Positions 34,964-47,510 of a DNA stretch of 64,000 nucleotides are shown here, piece after piece. Made by a program: the position numbers and the translations under genes. Under the pieces are notes generated by a model. It was not told the DNA's origin and searched no databases. It was given only the letters and a program-made list of their open reading frames with translations. Every line of letters starts with the position of its first letter. The first letter of the stretch is position 1. The stretch spans positions 12,891,751 through 12,955,750 of the forward strand of contig CM061066.1 in NCBI GenBank assembly GCA_030762895.1, read 5' to 3'. This DNA is from Sophora flavescens (taxonomy: Eukaryota > Streptophyta > Magnoliopsida > Fabales > Fabaceae).

Positions 34964-36356
34964 TGATGAGTATGATTTCTCCTCATATTTCATAGATATT
35001 TTGCATGCATTTTCATATACATTAGGCATATTTAATTTGATTTCTGTTAGTTTTTGCCTTGGAATGGGTAAGGCGGTTTTTTAGTGTTGTTGTGCAGGAA
35101 TTTAGGATTACAAATACTCAAGATTAACCATGATGGAGCTTGCATGAAGACGGAGCTTGAAACCGTGATAGCCATCACCGCAATGATCGAGTAGAGCTGA
35201 AAAGAAAGAATAGAAAAGCCAGAAGTGGTCACGGCCAGCCCGTGATGAGCATCACCGTCGTGACATGCCAACTGAACCAGACCCTCACAGGAAAAACTGA
35301 TCACGGCCTAGCCGTGATGGTGGTCACGGTCGTGACAGACCAACCAGTGAAGCAACCTCCATGGCAGAATCCATCACGGCCTGGCCGTGATGCCCATCAC
35401 GGTTGTGACGCACAATATATGGATCTTTAGAAACTGATTTGATCTGAATTTGTGATTGATTGGGATTCAAGTTGCCCTAATCTATAAATAGAGTAATTAG
35501 GCTCGAAAATAGGGGACTTTTTGGGCTGCTACCTTAAGCAAAATTAGGATTTCTCTTCTTCCTCCTCTTCTTCTTCTTCTCCTCTCTTAGGTTTTCTTTC
35601 ATGTTGTTGATTAATCAAGCTTGCTCTGACCATGGCTATGCTTGAGTAGTAGTTTTATTTCTAGGGATTGGGGCTATGCCCAAGATCTGTTTTATGTTAT
35701 GAATTGATGTTTTCCCTTTGTTAATTTCGATTTCGCTTTCGATTTGGTTTCTATCGCATGAATTACTTGTGAATCTGGTGCGCACTTATTTGCATGTCAT
35801 AGATACTCTAAGGAGGAACCTAGCGATGAACTTAGGTATCGTATTTATAGGAATCAAACCTAGGACTTAAATCACGAGAGTTAGAAGCGGTCCTTCGAGG
35901 GTTCATGAATTGTCACAAAACTTAAAGGGTTCGATTTAAATTCAACTACCATGAGAGTAAGGGTTGGTTTAATTGGGCACGGTTTTTGTAACCCGAGAGG
36001 GAGCATTAACTTATTTTGGATAAATTCACCTTCAAAGCAATTTTGATAATTAACAAGGGGTAGTCAATTTGGTATCATGAACAATCTTGTTGGTAATCCA
36101 ATTCCTAGGAATCTCTTTTGATTTGAAAAACCCCTAATTGATTTACTTTCCTATTTTAATTGATTGCGTTCTTAAATATCTGATTTTCTAAGTCATTTCT
36201 TATTACAAAAATCAAATATTTTCAAAATCCCTTCTTTATATAGTCCAGTTTGATTGGTTTAATAATTAGTTGATATTTGAGATCACAGTCTCTGTGGGAT
36301 CGATCTTTTTATTACTTGGCGACGAATCCGGTACACTTGCCGGAATCCACACATCA
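34964..36356 (+). repeat. Athila 3' LTR
   Basis: 1393 bp, closely matching the 5' LTR. It has the same TATA (near 35482), three intact dyad units (35229, 35301, 35374), a shorter TTC tract and a CACACATCA end. One dyad unit is degraded near 35160 by a deletion of about 40 bp. Confidence 0.88.
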
Positions 36357-36361
36357 GGCAT

Positions 36362-37403
36362 CGGTCTAAGGTGTTGTGATTGAGCACTCGGACTGCATGT
36401 CCTGTGTTATTAATTTTCAAGTAATGAAAATTGTGAATAGTCGTTAGCTTTGGGCTTCGACAATGGAAAAGAGTCAAAACAAAGAAATGTCTCGATAATG
36501 AAAAGTCTTTTATTCATATTCATTTCCCCTTAACAGACGTGCTTGAGTTAACCGAATACCCGCTTAAGATGTGGTATTCGATGAGTTATACATCTGAATG
36601 GCCATTATAAGGGATTCGTGATGATGTTGATTCGGGTGCATTAGGTGACGCAGACAACTTGCCAAATGTGGCATATGAGCCTGATCAACTCTTTCTTTCT
36701 TAATAATAAAACGGTGATGGTATCTCATGAGATTAAGATTAGAGCCTGATGATTGAAGTGTCATGCATTATATTTATAAAATTGATTGATTCAGGTATGA
36801 GACCCACTGAAATAATACTTGTTGTTTACCTATGAATAGTGTTTTAAATGTTAATAGGTCAAAGTGTTGTATGTATCATGTATATGGTTGTTGTATGATA
36901 TATCCATTTGCCGGTATCTCACTCTTACAGTTATATCAGGTCTCTTCGGGTTTTGCTGTAGTACCTTGGTACTCTACTACTGATGTTGCAGAGGAGTCTT
37001 TCTAAGTCACTTGAAGACCTAGTGTTAGAGGTTGGGAAAGTATTCTGATTGGGGGTCTCTCCAATGAATATTTGATAGAATGACCAGCTTAGGAGTCTGA
37101 GTTGGGTTGTATATCTAAAGAGGTCGGTAAATGTAGTGTTATATACATCCATCTGTAGTTTAAACCTTTTCTTTCGAAAATGGAAACTTAGAGAAATGTT
37201 GTATGTCATGGTAACTTTGTTACGAATGTGACTTTACATTTTAAATGTATGTATTATGGATTTCAGAGTTATCCTTAAAGAAAAATTTCATACCCCAGTT
37301 TTCTGACTTAAAAGAAAACAATTTTCCGAAAGCAACCAGTGAATTATCTTTTTAATTTACTTTCGCAAGTGTTATGTAGTAATGCCCTAGTGGGGGTGTT
37401 ACA
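36362..37403 (+). repeat. Tekay-like 5' LTR, right piece
   Basis: It continues the 28655-29316 LTR after the Athila insertion (CGGTCTAAGGTGTTGTGATT onward) and ends GGGGGTGTTACA, the LTR 3' terminus. Confidence 0.85.
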
Positions 37404-37405
37404 GG

Positions 37406-37417
37406 TGGTATCAGAGC
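37406..37417 (+). other. Tekay-like primer-binding site
   Basis: TGGTATCAGAGC, two bases after the LTR end, complementary to initiator tRNA-Met. Confidence 0.9.
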
Positions 37418-37585
37418 TTGTCGAGTCTTTCAGGATCTTTGGGAAATAGGTCTGTCGTGTTGACGTTGTGTTTTCTTTGAATTAAGTTTTATTTGGATTA
37501 CTTCTTAGAAGTAATGTGTGTTGATACGCCGTTACACGTTTCATTTTCAGGTTGTGGCCTGACTGATTTGTTTGGCAGGTCGGTT

Positions 37586-38043
37586 ATGGAACCAGCACGA
37601 GATGGTGGACGTGGACGCGTCGTGGATGTGGTCGTGGACGTGGCCGCAGAGGTGGTCCTATTGGCAGTCGTGCCAACTTGAATGAGAATTATGACGGCGG
37701 GATGGACTTCGCTTCCCAAGCTTTGACTGACGTTGCTACTGCCATAGCTCTCCAGACTGCCAACGCGGCTTTCCAGAATCAGCAGGACCAGCAAAGAGCA
37801 GAACATGCTACAGAAGGGAAGAATCTGAATGCCTTCCGACGTTTGTTTTCTAAGTGGAGGCCAACAAAACCAAAACCAAGGCCAATTTAGAAGATGTTAC
37901 AAGTGCGGAAACCCAGATCATATGGCTGATGTTTTCCCACGCAAGGGAACAAAATGTTACAACTGTGGACAAATAGGACACTTGTCAAAGGATTGTAATG
38001 CACCAAGGTTTGAAAGGGCTGTCAACACCTTAGGGACTGATTG
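37586..38043 (+). pseudogene. Tekay-like gag remnant with zinc knuckles
   Basis: MEPARDGGRGR opens a Gly/Arg-rich N-terminus, a frameshift follows, and LTDVATAIALQTANAAFQ continues it. The central gag domain is deleted, and two adjacent CCHC knuckles follow: CYKCGNPDHMADVFP and CYNCGQIGHLSKDC. In the first, the fourth ligand Cys is replaced (VF where DC is usual). The frame ends at TGA (38041-38043). Confidence 0.75.
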
Positions 38044-38761
38044 ACCCACGACAAAAGGAAGAGTTTACACCATGGTTGGCACTGGAGCTTCACAATCTGA
38101 TGATCTTTTACGACATAAGTAGTGTACAATTTGAAGGTCTTATGGTAGTGGTCTATAATTCTAAGTTGTAATAGGATTCTAAGTATAATCGTGTTTTGAT
38201 GCCCTTAAGTATTTGACTCTCTAGGGTCTCCTATGTTACTAGTCTTTCCAGTGAATGTATGTTTCTTATGACTTTTGGGAATAAAAGTCTCTTTAAGAAA
38301 TTTATTCCAGTTTCCTTCTCTTTTGATTGTTGTGGTCAGTTTAGACTTTGGATCCAATCTTTCTTTTCCTAGAGTTCTGAATTACCTTGTTGTTGCACGG
38401 GATGGGTATGTTTATAAAAGAAGTTTCTTGATGAAACTTAATCTAATCACTTTTAGTTTTGGTGGAAGTGATTCAGTTTGAATTCTTATCGAACTGTTGC
38501 TCTTTTAAGTTGTTGACCAGGAAATTCTAGTGAAAGGAGAAACTTTTTTGATTCATGATTGTAAACCTATACCGATCATACATTTTTACCTCCCTGAACC
38601 TACTAAAGGATCTTCATACACTGGATGTTTCTGTATTCTTTTGGATTGATGAAATTCTTTTAGATACTTTCTTCTGATAGTATGATCTTGATAGTGAGAG
38701 ATCCTGTTTAGTTTCAAGTTGCGTAATTTCGAGGACAAAATTCTTTTTAGAGGGGTAGTAT
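38044..38761 (+). other. Pol-deletion scar and polypurine tract of the Tekay-like element
   Basis: No RT, RNase H or integrase sequence is detectable. It ends in AATTTCGAGGACAAAATTC and the purine tract AGAGGGGTAGTAT immediately before the 3' LTR. Confidence 0.65.
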
Positions 38762-41700
38762 TGTGACACCCTTTTTTCCTATACTTTCTGTAGCAGTAAA
38801 TACGTATTTAAATGTGTTTATTTGAGATTAAACCCAGAGGATGATTTTAATTAAACTAAAATCATTTTCTTATGTTGTTATATCATATGAAGTCATGGTA
38901 AAAATTTCAGTTGAAAATTCAGACGAAAGTCGGTCTGTGTTTGCACTACCGGTACAAGTTTATTGTGCAGAAAACCTAATTTTGACCCGTGAACGAGACA
39001 ATTAGTGTTTTTATTAGGTTTCCTTTAACTTTGGTTTTTTGAAAATTTTCGTGCAAAAATAAAATATAATATTTTAGTCGGGCGAAAAACGTCGGAAGAA
39101 TTACGATCGGAAATGAAACCGGGTATGAAATATAGCAGATTAGGGACCATAAAAGAAGTAAGGAGACATGATGGTAGAGGCTATGACACACTCTAAAAGT
39201 GTAATCATCACACTTTTCAAATTATAATACTATTCTAATCCAAAAAAGGCATTTCTCTCTCTTCCTCCATCCAATCAAGCATTAAACTACCAAGTTTGCC
39301 CAACAAGCTCTTCCTCACTCCCCTTGGCCGTGAGCTTTCCTTCCCCCCTCTATATATACCCCCTCTATATATACCTCTTTCATTTTCACTTCATCATCTG
39401 CCTCCTTCAACCTCTATTAAACCTTCATCTTCTTCTTTCTTCTAAAAGTTCAAGCTCTTAAAACTTTATGTTTTATTCATCTTTTCTGCTTAAGTTCTTC
39501 CTTAAAGTTCTTCCTTATACTAAGGGTAATGCTCTCATATGAATCTTTTTTCAAGTTTCATCCTTTATTTCTTAGTTTACTTTATGTGTTCTTTTTATGC
39601 CTTAAACTTCTAAAATCTCTCCAAAATGGTAGAATACTCCTTTTGAGTTGAAACTACTTTCTATAGTCTTGTATTAACTTATATTTTCACATATAAAGAG
39701 GTTGTGTAAAACAAAAATCTCTACCCATCTCTTCCAATGATGGCCGAATGCTTGCATTTGTGACCTAGAAAGTTTTTGTTTCAACTTTTGGAATATGATC
39801 ATGTGTTTGAGTTTCTAACTATCCCTTGATCTTGAATGTATAAATCTTGGAAGTTTTGATAGCTTGTTCCTATGATGACCGAAAAATATGAATAAGTAAG
39901 CCTAGGATACTATGTTTCAACTTTCCAAGTATGATCATGGATTTACAACTCTTAATACCTTGTGATTCTAAACCTAAGAGTTATTGTTAAACAAAGAATA
40001 TTTTCCTCATCATCCTATGATGGCTGAAACTTAGAGTTTAGGTGCTAGGATGTTTGATTTTTTATTTTTCCAAAATGATCATGGACTTGAGCTCCATAAG
40101 ATATTTGGATGCTAAGTCTAAGAGATTGGAAAGTTTAAGGATTTCTAACTTGTTTATTCTATGTTATTAAAGTTAGCATGTATTACTTTCATTTTTCCAA
40201 GATGATCATGGACTTGAGCTCCATAATATATTTGGATGCTAAGTCTACGAGATTGGGATGTTTAAGTTTCCATTGTTTTCCAAGATGATCATGGACTTGA
40301 GCTCCATAAGATATTTGGATGCCAAGTCTAAGAGTTTGGAATGTTTAAGTTTCCATTGTTTTCCAAGATGATCATGGACTTGAGCTCCATAAGATATTTG
40401 GATGCTAAGTCTAAGAGATTGGAAAGTTTAAATATTTCTAGCCTATAAATCCTATGAAGGCCGAACCTAGAAGGTTAAGGACCTAGGATACTTTGTTCTT
40501 ATTTTTCCAAAATGATCATGGTTTTGAGCTCCTTAATACATATGGATGCTAAAACCTAAGATATTGGAAAGTTTAGTGAATTCTAGCCTATTTTACTAGC
40601 CTTGGTCGAATACCCTAAGTTTATAACTTAGTAGGATTTTAATTCAAATTTGTTAAATGATCATTGTTTATGAACTCCTAACCCTTAAGGATCATAAATC
40701 CATGAGTTGTATAATTTTCGGGAATCTCTAACCCTAAGAACTAGTCTTGGCCGAACCTATTCCTTGTGGTTTAGTGTTCTTGTTTGATTTTAACTTGTGA
40801 TTTTGTGTTCATAACCTTAGACTTCCATCGTGGAGGAAACAAGGACGTTCGTGGTATACCTCTTCGAGCATCCAATTTCCTTACCTTCACCGAAGGTAAG
40901 AGGGGATTGCCTAGGGATATTCAATGACTATATGCATGTGTGTATGTGTTTACTTGAGTGATTTGAATATTATTATGGTGTGGAGAAAACACTTCAATGA
41001 CTTGTTTACTTGAACTATTGTGATTATTACTTGAAGTTGATTATTACTTGCCTTAATGTATTGTGAGTTGTATATACGTGATGAACTGTCATTAACTGTG
41101 ATATTATTGTTGAGAATATATTACTGTTGATTGAAGTTTGAGAAGCCGGACTTGAGTATGTGCACAATGATTATAAGGATTAAAAGCCTTAATAATCCTT
41201 GAATAGAACTTTGAAAGTATTGGTTTCATTTATAAAAGTTCCTTGTTTAAAACGCATACTTCAAGAGAATGAGATTCTAGTTTTGAAAAGAAACGTTGAA
41301 GTGTTTTTAAGTCAATAGAAACTACCTTTTTGTGATCCAAAGTTTGTACGAGAGAAAACCTTTTTCGAACATTGTGCTTCATGAAGGAAAAACCCCTTTG
41401 AAAATATTTGACTTTATTCCATCAAGGATTTCAAAAGCAAATGAATTTCCAAATGTTTTATAAAAGACTTTGTAAAGGAAAATATATTCCCCTAAATGAT
41501 TTAGAAACGTTCCGGTTACTTGGATAAGTGACCGAAGTTTTGTTTTGTTTTTGATTTTCACTGAGCGAAAAGTAAGCACATGTGAAAGAGAATACTAGTT
41601 CGCGAGACGTCGCCTCTAGCATTCAGTTTATACACGTGATCTGGGATCCTTGTTAAGAATAATGGACCAAGGGTCGTAATCGTGATATTATGGGCTAGGA

Positions 41701-44700
41701 GTCTCAATTTTGGAATTGAAGACTGTGTGTCCTAATTTCATTGTTATGGGCTAGGAGCCCTTCTCATGTTGAAATAAAACATGGATAAAATTATAATTGT
41801 TTCTACAACCACAACCTTGTAATGCGGCATCGGTCTAAGGTGTTGTGATTGAGCACTCGGACTGTGTGTCCTGTGTTATTAATTTTCAAGTAATGAAAAT
41901 TATGAATGCTCGTTAGCTTTGGGCTTCGACAACGGAAAAGGGTGAACACAAAGAAAAGTATCGATAATGAAAAGTCTTTTATTCATATGTATTTCCCCTT
42001 AGCAAACATGCTTGAGTTAACCGAATACCCGCTTAAGATGTGGTATTCGATGAGGTATACATCCGAATGGCCGTTATGGGGTAATTATAAAATTGATTGA
42101 TTCGTGTATGAGACCCACTGAAATAATACTTGTTGTTTACCTGTGAATAATGTTTGAAATGTTAATAAGCCAAAGTGTTGTATGTATCATGTATATGGTT
42201 GTTGTATGATATATCCAATTGCCGGTATCTCACTCTTACAGTTATATCAGGTCTCTTCGAGTTTTGTTGTAGTACCTTGGTACTCTAGTACAGATGTTGC
42301 AAAGGAGTCTTTGTAAGTCACTTGAAGACCTAGTGTTAGAGGTTGGGATAGTATTCTGATTGGGGGTCTCTCCAATGAATATTTGATAGAATGACCACCT
42401 TAGGAGTCTGAGTTGGGTTGTATATCTAAAGAGGTCGGTAAATGTATTGTTATATACATCCATCTGTAGTTTAAACCTTTTCTTTCGAAAATGGAAACTT
42501 AGAGAAATGTTGTATGTCATGGTAACTTTGTTACGAATGTGACTTTACGTTTTAAATGTATGTATTGATGGGACATGATGGGAAAGGTCTATGACACACT
42601 CCAAAAGTGTAATCATCACACTGTTCAAATTGTATCATATTATATTCTAAAAACCTATTTTTCTCTTTCCTCTTCAACCAAACAAGTCTTAAAGACAAAA
42701 CTTGCTCTCCAAGCTCATCCCCTCTCCAAAATTCCGTCCTCCCCTCTCCCTCCTCTATATAATCATCACTCATCTTCATTCTCTCATTTTCTTCCTCTAT
42801 CTTCATACTTCTTCAACTTCTTCCATTTCTTCTTTTTTCAAACAGTTAAAGCTTCCATTTTTATTAGCCTTTTCCACTTGAGTTCTTCATTAAAGTTCTT
42901 CTTTATACTAAGGGTAATGCTCTCATATGAATCTTTTTGCAAGTTTCATCTTTTATTTCGTAGTTTGCTTTATGTGTTCTTTATATGCTTTAAACTTCTA
43001 AAATCTCTCTAAAATGGTAGAAAACTCCTTTTGAGTTGAAACCACTTTTTATAGTCTTGTATTAACTTATATTTTCCCATACTACGAGGTTGTGTAATAC
43101 AAAAATCTCTACCTATCTCTTCCTATGAAGGTCGAATGCTAAGCATATGTGGCCTAGGAGGTTTTTGCTTCAACTTTTGGAATATGATCATGTGTTTGAG
43201 TTTCTAATTATTCCTTGATCTTAAATCAATAAATCTTGAGAGGTTTGATAGCTTGTTTTCCTATGATGACCGAAAATATGTATAAGTAAGCCTAGGATAC
43301 TATGTTTCAACTTTCCAAGTATGATCATGGATTTATAACTCTTAATACCTTGTGATTCTAAACCTAAGAGTTGTTATCAAACAAAGATATTTTTCCTCAT
43401 TATCCTATGTAGGCCAAAACTTAATTGTTTTAGATCAAGGATGTTTGAGTTTCATTTTCCAAAATGATCATGGACTAAGGCTCCTTAATATAGAAGGATG
43501 CTAAGTCTAAGAGATTGGAAAGTTTAATGATTTCTAACTTGTTTATTCTATGTTATTGAACATAAGATGTGTTATTTCTTATTTTCCAAAATGATCATGG
43601 ACTTGAGCTCCATAAGATATTTGGATGCTAAGTCTAAGAGATTGGAAAGTTTAGAGATTTATAGCCTATAAATCATATGAAGGACGAACCTAGAAGGTTA
43701 TGGACCTAGGATACCTTGTTTTTAATTTTCCAAAATGATCATGGTTTTGAGCTCGTTACTATGTGTGGATGCTAGACCTAAGAGATTGGAAAGTTTAGAG
43801 AGTGCTAGCTATTTTAATAGCCTTGGTCGAATACCCTAAGTTTATAACTTAGTGGAATTTTAATTCAACCTTGTTAAATGATCATTGTTTATGAACTCCC
43901 AACACTTAAGGATCATAAATCCATGAGTTATATAGTTTTCGGGGATCTCTAACCCTAATTTATTGTCTTGGTCGAGCCTAATACCTTGTGGTTTAGTGTT
44001 CTTGGTTGATTTTAACTTGTGATATTGTGTTTATAACCTTTGACTTCTATCGCGGAGAAAGCGAGGACGTTCGCGATACTTCTATCCAATCATCTCATAT
44101 CTCTACCTAACGAAAGGTAAGAGGGGATTGCCTAGGGATATTCAACAACTATATGCATGTGTGTATGTGTTTAACTTGAGTGATTTGAATATTATTATGA
44201 TATGGAGCCAATACTTAAATGACTTGTTTACTTGAGCTATTGTGATTATTACTTTAAGTTGATTATTACTTGCTTTACAATATTGTGAATTATATATATG
44301 TGATGAACTGTCATTAACTGTGATATTACTGTTTGAGATATATTACGGTTGATTGAAGTTTGAGAAGCCGGACTTGAGTCTGTGCTCAATGATTATAAGG
44401 ATTAAAAGCCTTAATAAGCCTGGAATATAACTTTGAAAGTTTTGGTTTCATTTATAAAAGTTCCTTGTTTAAAGAGCTTACTTCAAAAAGAATAAGTTTC
44501 TTGTTTTTAAAAGAAATATTGAAGTGATTTTAAGTCAGCGGAAACTACCCTTTCGTGATCTAAAGTTTTGCACGAGAGAAAACCTTTTTCGAACTATGTG
44601 TTTTATGAAAGAAAAACCCTTTGAAAATATTTGACTTTATTCCATCTGGGATTTAAAAAACAAACGAATTTCCTAATTGCTTTATAAAATATTTTGTAAA

Positions 44701-46143
44701 GGAAAAGGATTTTCTCCTAAATGATTTGGAAACGTTCCAGTTACTTGGATAAGTGACCGAGGTTTTGTTTTGGATTTGATTTTCATTGAGCAAAAAGTAA
44801 GCACATGTGAATAGGAATCTAGTCGCGAGACGTCGCTCTAGTTTTCCGTGATATGCACGTGATCTAGGATCCGTGTCAAGAATTATGGACCAAGGGTCCT
44901 AATCATGATGTTATGGTCTAATAGTCCAAATCTCGGAATTGAGGACTGTGCGTCCTGATTTCGTTGCTGCGGACTAGGAGTCCTTATCATGTTAGAATAA
45001 AACATGGATTAAATCATAAATGATTTCTATGACCACAAACCTTGACCGAGGCATCGGTCTAAGGTGTTGTGATTGAACACTCGGACTGGGTGTCATGTGT
45101 TATTGATTTCAGGTGATGATGAAATTTATGAATAGTTGCTAGCCTTTAAGCTTCGACAACGAATGAGAATGAACACAAATAAAACATCGAGAACTAAATG
45201 TTTTACATTTGCATTTATGGCAGACATGCCCGACATGGTTTTAACGTGAGACCTTAACAGGAAAGGTATCATGTGACGGTGTATTATCGTTGTTCTTAAA
45301 ATGGACTGAGACAGTGTACGTGTATCGTTGTACCTAAATGGACAATGAAACGGTGTGCATAATCATTGTGCTTAAATGGCCAATGAGACGGTGTATTACC
45401 GTCGTGCTTAGCTAGCCAATGAGACGGTGTATTGAGCCTGATCAACTCATTTTGAGGATGTTGGGATCTCCGGAGATTAAGTTTAGAGCCTGATGATTGA
45501 AGTGTCATGCATTATCTTTATAAAACTGATTGATTCGGGTATGAGACCCACTAATATAACACTTGTTGTTTTATTTATGAATAATGCTTAAATGCTAATA
45601 TGCCAATGTGTTGTATGTATCATGTATATGGTTGTTGTATGATATATCCATTTGCCGGGGTCTCACTCTTAAAGTTATATCAGGTCTCTTCGGGTTTTGC
45701 TGTAGTACCTTGGTACTCTAGTACCGATGTTGTAGAGGAGTCTTTCTAAGTCACTTGAAGACCTAGTGTTAGAAGTTGGGAAAGTATTTTGATTGGGGGT
45801 CTCTCCAATGAATATTTGATAGAATGGCCACTTAGGGGTCTGAGTTGGGTTGTATATCTAAAGAGGTCGGTAAATGTAGTGTTATATACATCAATCTGTA
45901 GTTTGAACTTTTTATTTCGAAAGTGTAAACTTAGAGAAATGTTGTATGTCATGGTAACTTTGTTACGAACGTGACTTTACGTTTTAAATGTATGTATGAT
46001 GGATTTCGGAGTTATCCTCAAACAAAAATTTCACACCCCAGTTTTCTGACTTAAAAGAAAACAATTTTCCGAAAGTAACCGGAAAATTATCTTTTTAATT
46101 TACTTCCACATGTGTTACGTAGTAATACCCAGGGGGTGTTACA
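38762..46143 (+). repeat. Tandemly duplicated Tekay-like 3' LTR (7.4 kb)
   Basis: The LTR starts TGTGACACCC at 38762 and the region ends GGGGGTGTTACA at 46143. 39165-42570 is repeated in order at 42572 onward (period about 3407 bp), starting GACATGATGG in both. The first copy jumps from ATGTATGTAT, about 160 bp before the LTR end, straight into the second copy's early part, so the full LTR would be about 4.0 kb. TATA-like CTATATATA (39350) and CTATATAA (42755) sit at equivalent places. The second copy also has a 45240-45430 stretch of CGGTGTATT/CAATGAGACGG repeats lacking from the first. Confidence 0.8.
40060..40560 (+). repeat. Minisatellite inside the Tekay-like LTR
   Basis: Repeats of ATGATCATGGACTTGAGCTC plus a CATAAGATATTTGGATGCTAA tail recur about five times with spacing near 76-146 bp. 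The second LTR copy has only about three (near 43462, 43587, 43731), so copy number differs. Confidence 0.75.
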
Positions 46144-46874
46144 AACTACAATAGAAAATCACGACACTCTGCAATGGTCATCTACAACAAATCAAAATGA
46201 TAATATCAAGCCTGTAGTTGTTCTAATAGCATGTATACTGCTTTGAAGGCTTGCCACTTGCCTAGTCTATACCTGAAAGCAAATGATTGTACGAAAATCA
46301 TACAACCATTCATATGTATAACGAGTAAAAATGTTTGCAGATACTTTGAGACACTCTACAACCAAATTATTCATGGTTATATATACATGAAACCTTTAAA
46401 TTTTAGATATCTTCTGATTTGACACTTACGCCATTGCCTTTTATATGTTACTTGTTAATTAATTTATTTTTTTGTATGTCTTGTCTTTCATGTAATGTGT
46501 TTGACATTTATTCCAAGAATTTAAATTTCTAGGTATGTTATAGAGAAGAAACACAAAATTTCCTTGGAATCTACAAAAGGGAAATGTAAAGTACGAAAGA
46601 AAAGTTAAATTCTAATATGGAGCGTTCCTCTGCTTTCCAACATCTATTTTTCTTGCAAGCAGTTGTGTGATCCTTCCACAGGGTCACTCAAGAAAGTAAT
46701 ATTACCTTGTTATTCATGTGATTATGCTTTTATTTAATCCACAAGATCAAGTCATGAAGGCATTCCAGGTTTTTGTATGATTCATTTATTCACTTTGGTA
46801 GTAAAATCATAACCGCAACAAATTGTTAATGAAATTTTCACTTAGTATCATTGTTTTCAAATTTATATATATAA
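46144..46874. other. Intergenic, nothing recognised
   Basis: AT-rich, with only short frames. No element terminus or RNA gene was seen before the Helitron-like end at 46875. Confidence 0.45.
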
Positions 46875-46901
46875 CTAGATTGTGACCCGCGCGATGTGCG
46901 T
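46875..46901 (-). mobile_element. Possible Helitron 3' terminus
   Basis: On the minus strand a GC-rich imperfect hairpin (GCACATCGCGCGGGT) is followed by CACAAT and CTAG, then T. CTRR with a hairpin about 10 nt upstream and insertion before T is the Helitron 3' signature. The hairpin is imperfect here and the 5' TC end was not located, so the extent to the right is unknown. Confidence 0.45.
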
Positions 46902-47188
46902 TGCAATTTTGTTTGATTTTTTCATTCTTCATGTTTGTTTTGTAACTTGGATTTGTAGTTCTTCTTCAAGGAAACAATCAGGTCTTCCTTATCCTTCATT
47001 TTGCTTCTCGTCGAATCAACCATTAAAATATATGTCTTAACATTTTATAGATTAATCACAAACACATCATAAAAGTTAACATTTTTTTCTAAAAGATTAA
47101 ATGAAGATAAATAAAGGAAAAAAAAAAGGAAAGAAGAAGACAAAACTAACTCTATATATGCATAATTGGATCCAACAGGAAAATGTAA

Positions 47189-47507
47189 GTGTGTGTTTGG
47201 ACAAGCGTTTAATAAAAGTGATTTTGAATGTAATTGATTTTGTAAAATTGATTTGGATAGAATTGAGTTTGAAGTGAAGTGATTTATGTTTGGATGTTTT
47301 AACTTTGAAAGCAAGTTTGATGTAAAACTTAGTGTAAATTTTTCAATTCAACTCAAAAGCTACTTTTTTTAGCTTCTAGTCAGAATCGCTTATGGAGGCA
47401 AAATCAATTTTATCTACGGTAACCAAACATCTCATTTTCTCTAAAATCACGTTTGACAGAGACCAGAATCAATTCTGGAGGTTTCAAACTTGGAACCGAA
47501 CACATCC
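47189..47507. mobile_element. Tourist-like MITE
   Basis: A 319-bp non-coding element. The 12-bp inverted ends GTGTGTGTTTGG and GGATGTGTTCGG (right end read on the minus strand) are imperfect. TAA flanks it on both sides (47186-47188, 47508-47510), consistent with the 3-bp TAA/TTA target of PIF/Harbinger elements. Confidence 0.6.
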
Positions 47508-47510
47508 TAA

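Larger units (their letters stand above)
29317..36356 (+). mobile_element. Athila-type Ty3/gypsy element lacking pol (gag-protease only)
   Basis: Two LTRs (29317-30768 and 34964-36356) start TGATGAGT and end CACACATCA. The PBS TGGCGCCGTTGCCAGGGA matches the tRNA-Asp type used by Athila. Gag, an Athila-type protease with DLG, and a polypurine tract precede the 3' LTR. The target duplication is GACAT (29312-29316) and GGCAT (36357-36361), one mismatch. The host LTR copy at 41833 reads GGCAT, so the left copy mutated. No RT, RNase H or integrase is present between protease (33271) and the 3' LTR, so it depends on a helper. Confidence 0.88.
28655..46143 (+). mobile_element. Tekay-like Ty3/gypsy element, internally deleted, with nested Athila and rearranged LTRs
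   Basis: The 5' LTR remnant (28655-29316 plus 36362-37403) is split by an Athila element. A tRNA-Met PBS (37406-37417), a short interior with gag zinc knuckles, a polypurine tract (AGAGGGGTAGTAT) and a 3' LTR region (38762-46143) follow. Protease, RT, RNase H, integrase and chromodomain are gone: only 1.36 kb separates the LTRs. The AATTTCGAGGACAAAATTC stretch just before the PPT is the usual end of the pol frame in this lineage. The 5' LTR lacks its first half. Confidence 0.8.

Noticed and set aside
40060..40560. CRISPR-like regular repeats
   Set aside because: Repeats are direct, of uneven spacing, in a plant LTR, with no unique equal-length spacers; this is a minisatellite.
42575..43012. 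145-codon frame in the Tekay-like LTR
   Set aside because: Lies in the LTR promoter/leader, pyrimidine-rich, not kept open in the duplicate copy near 39170.
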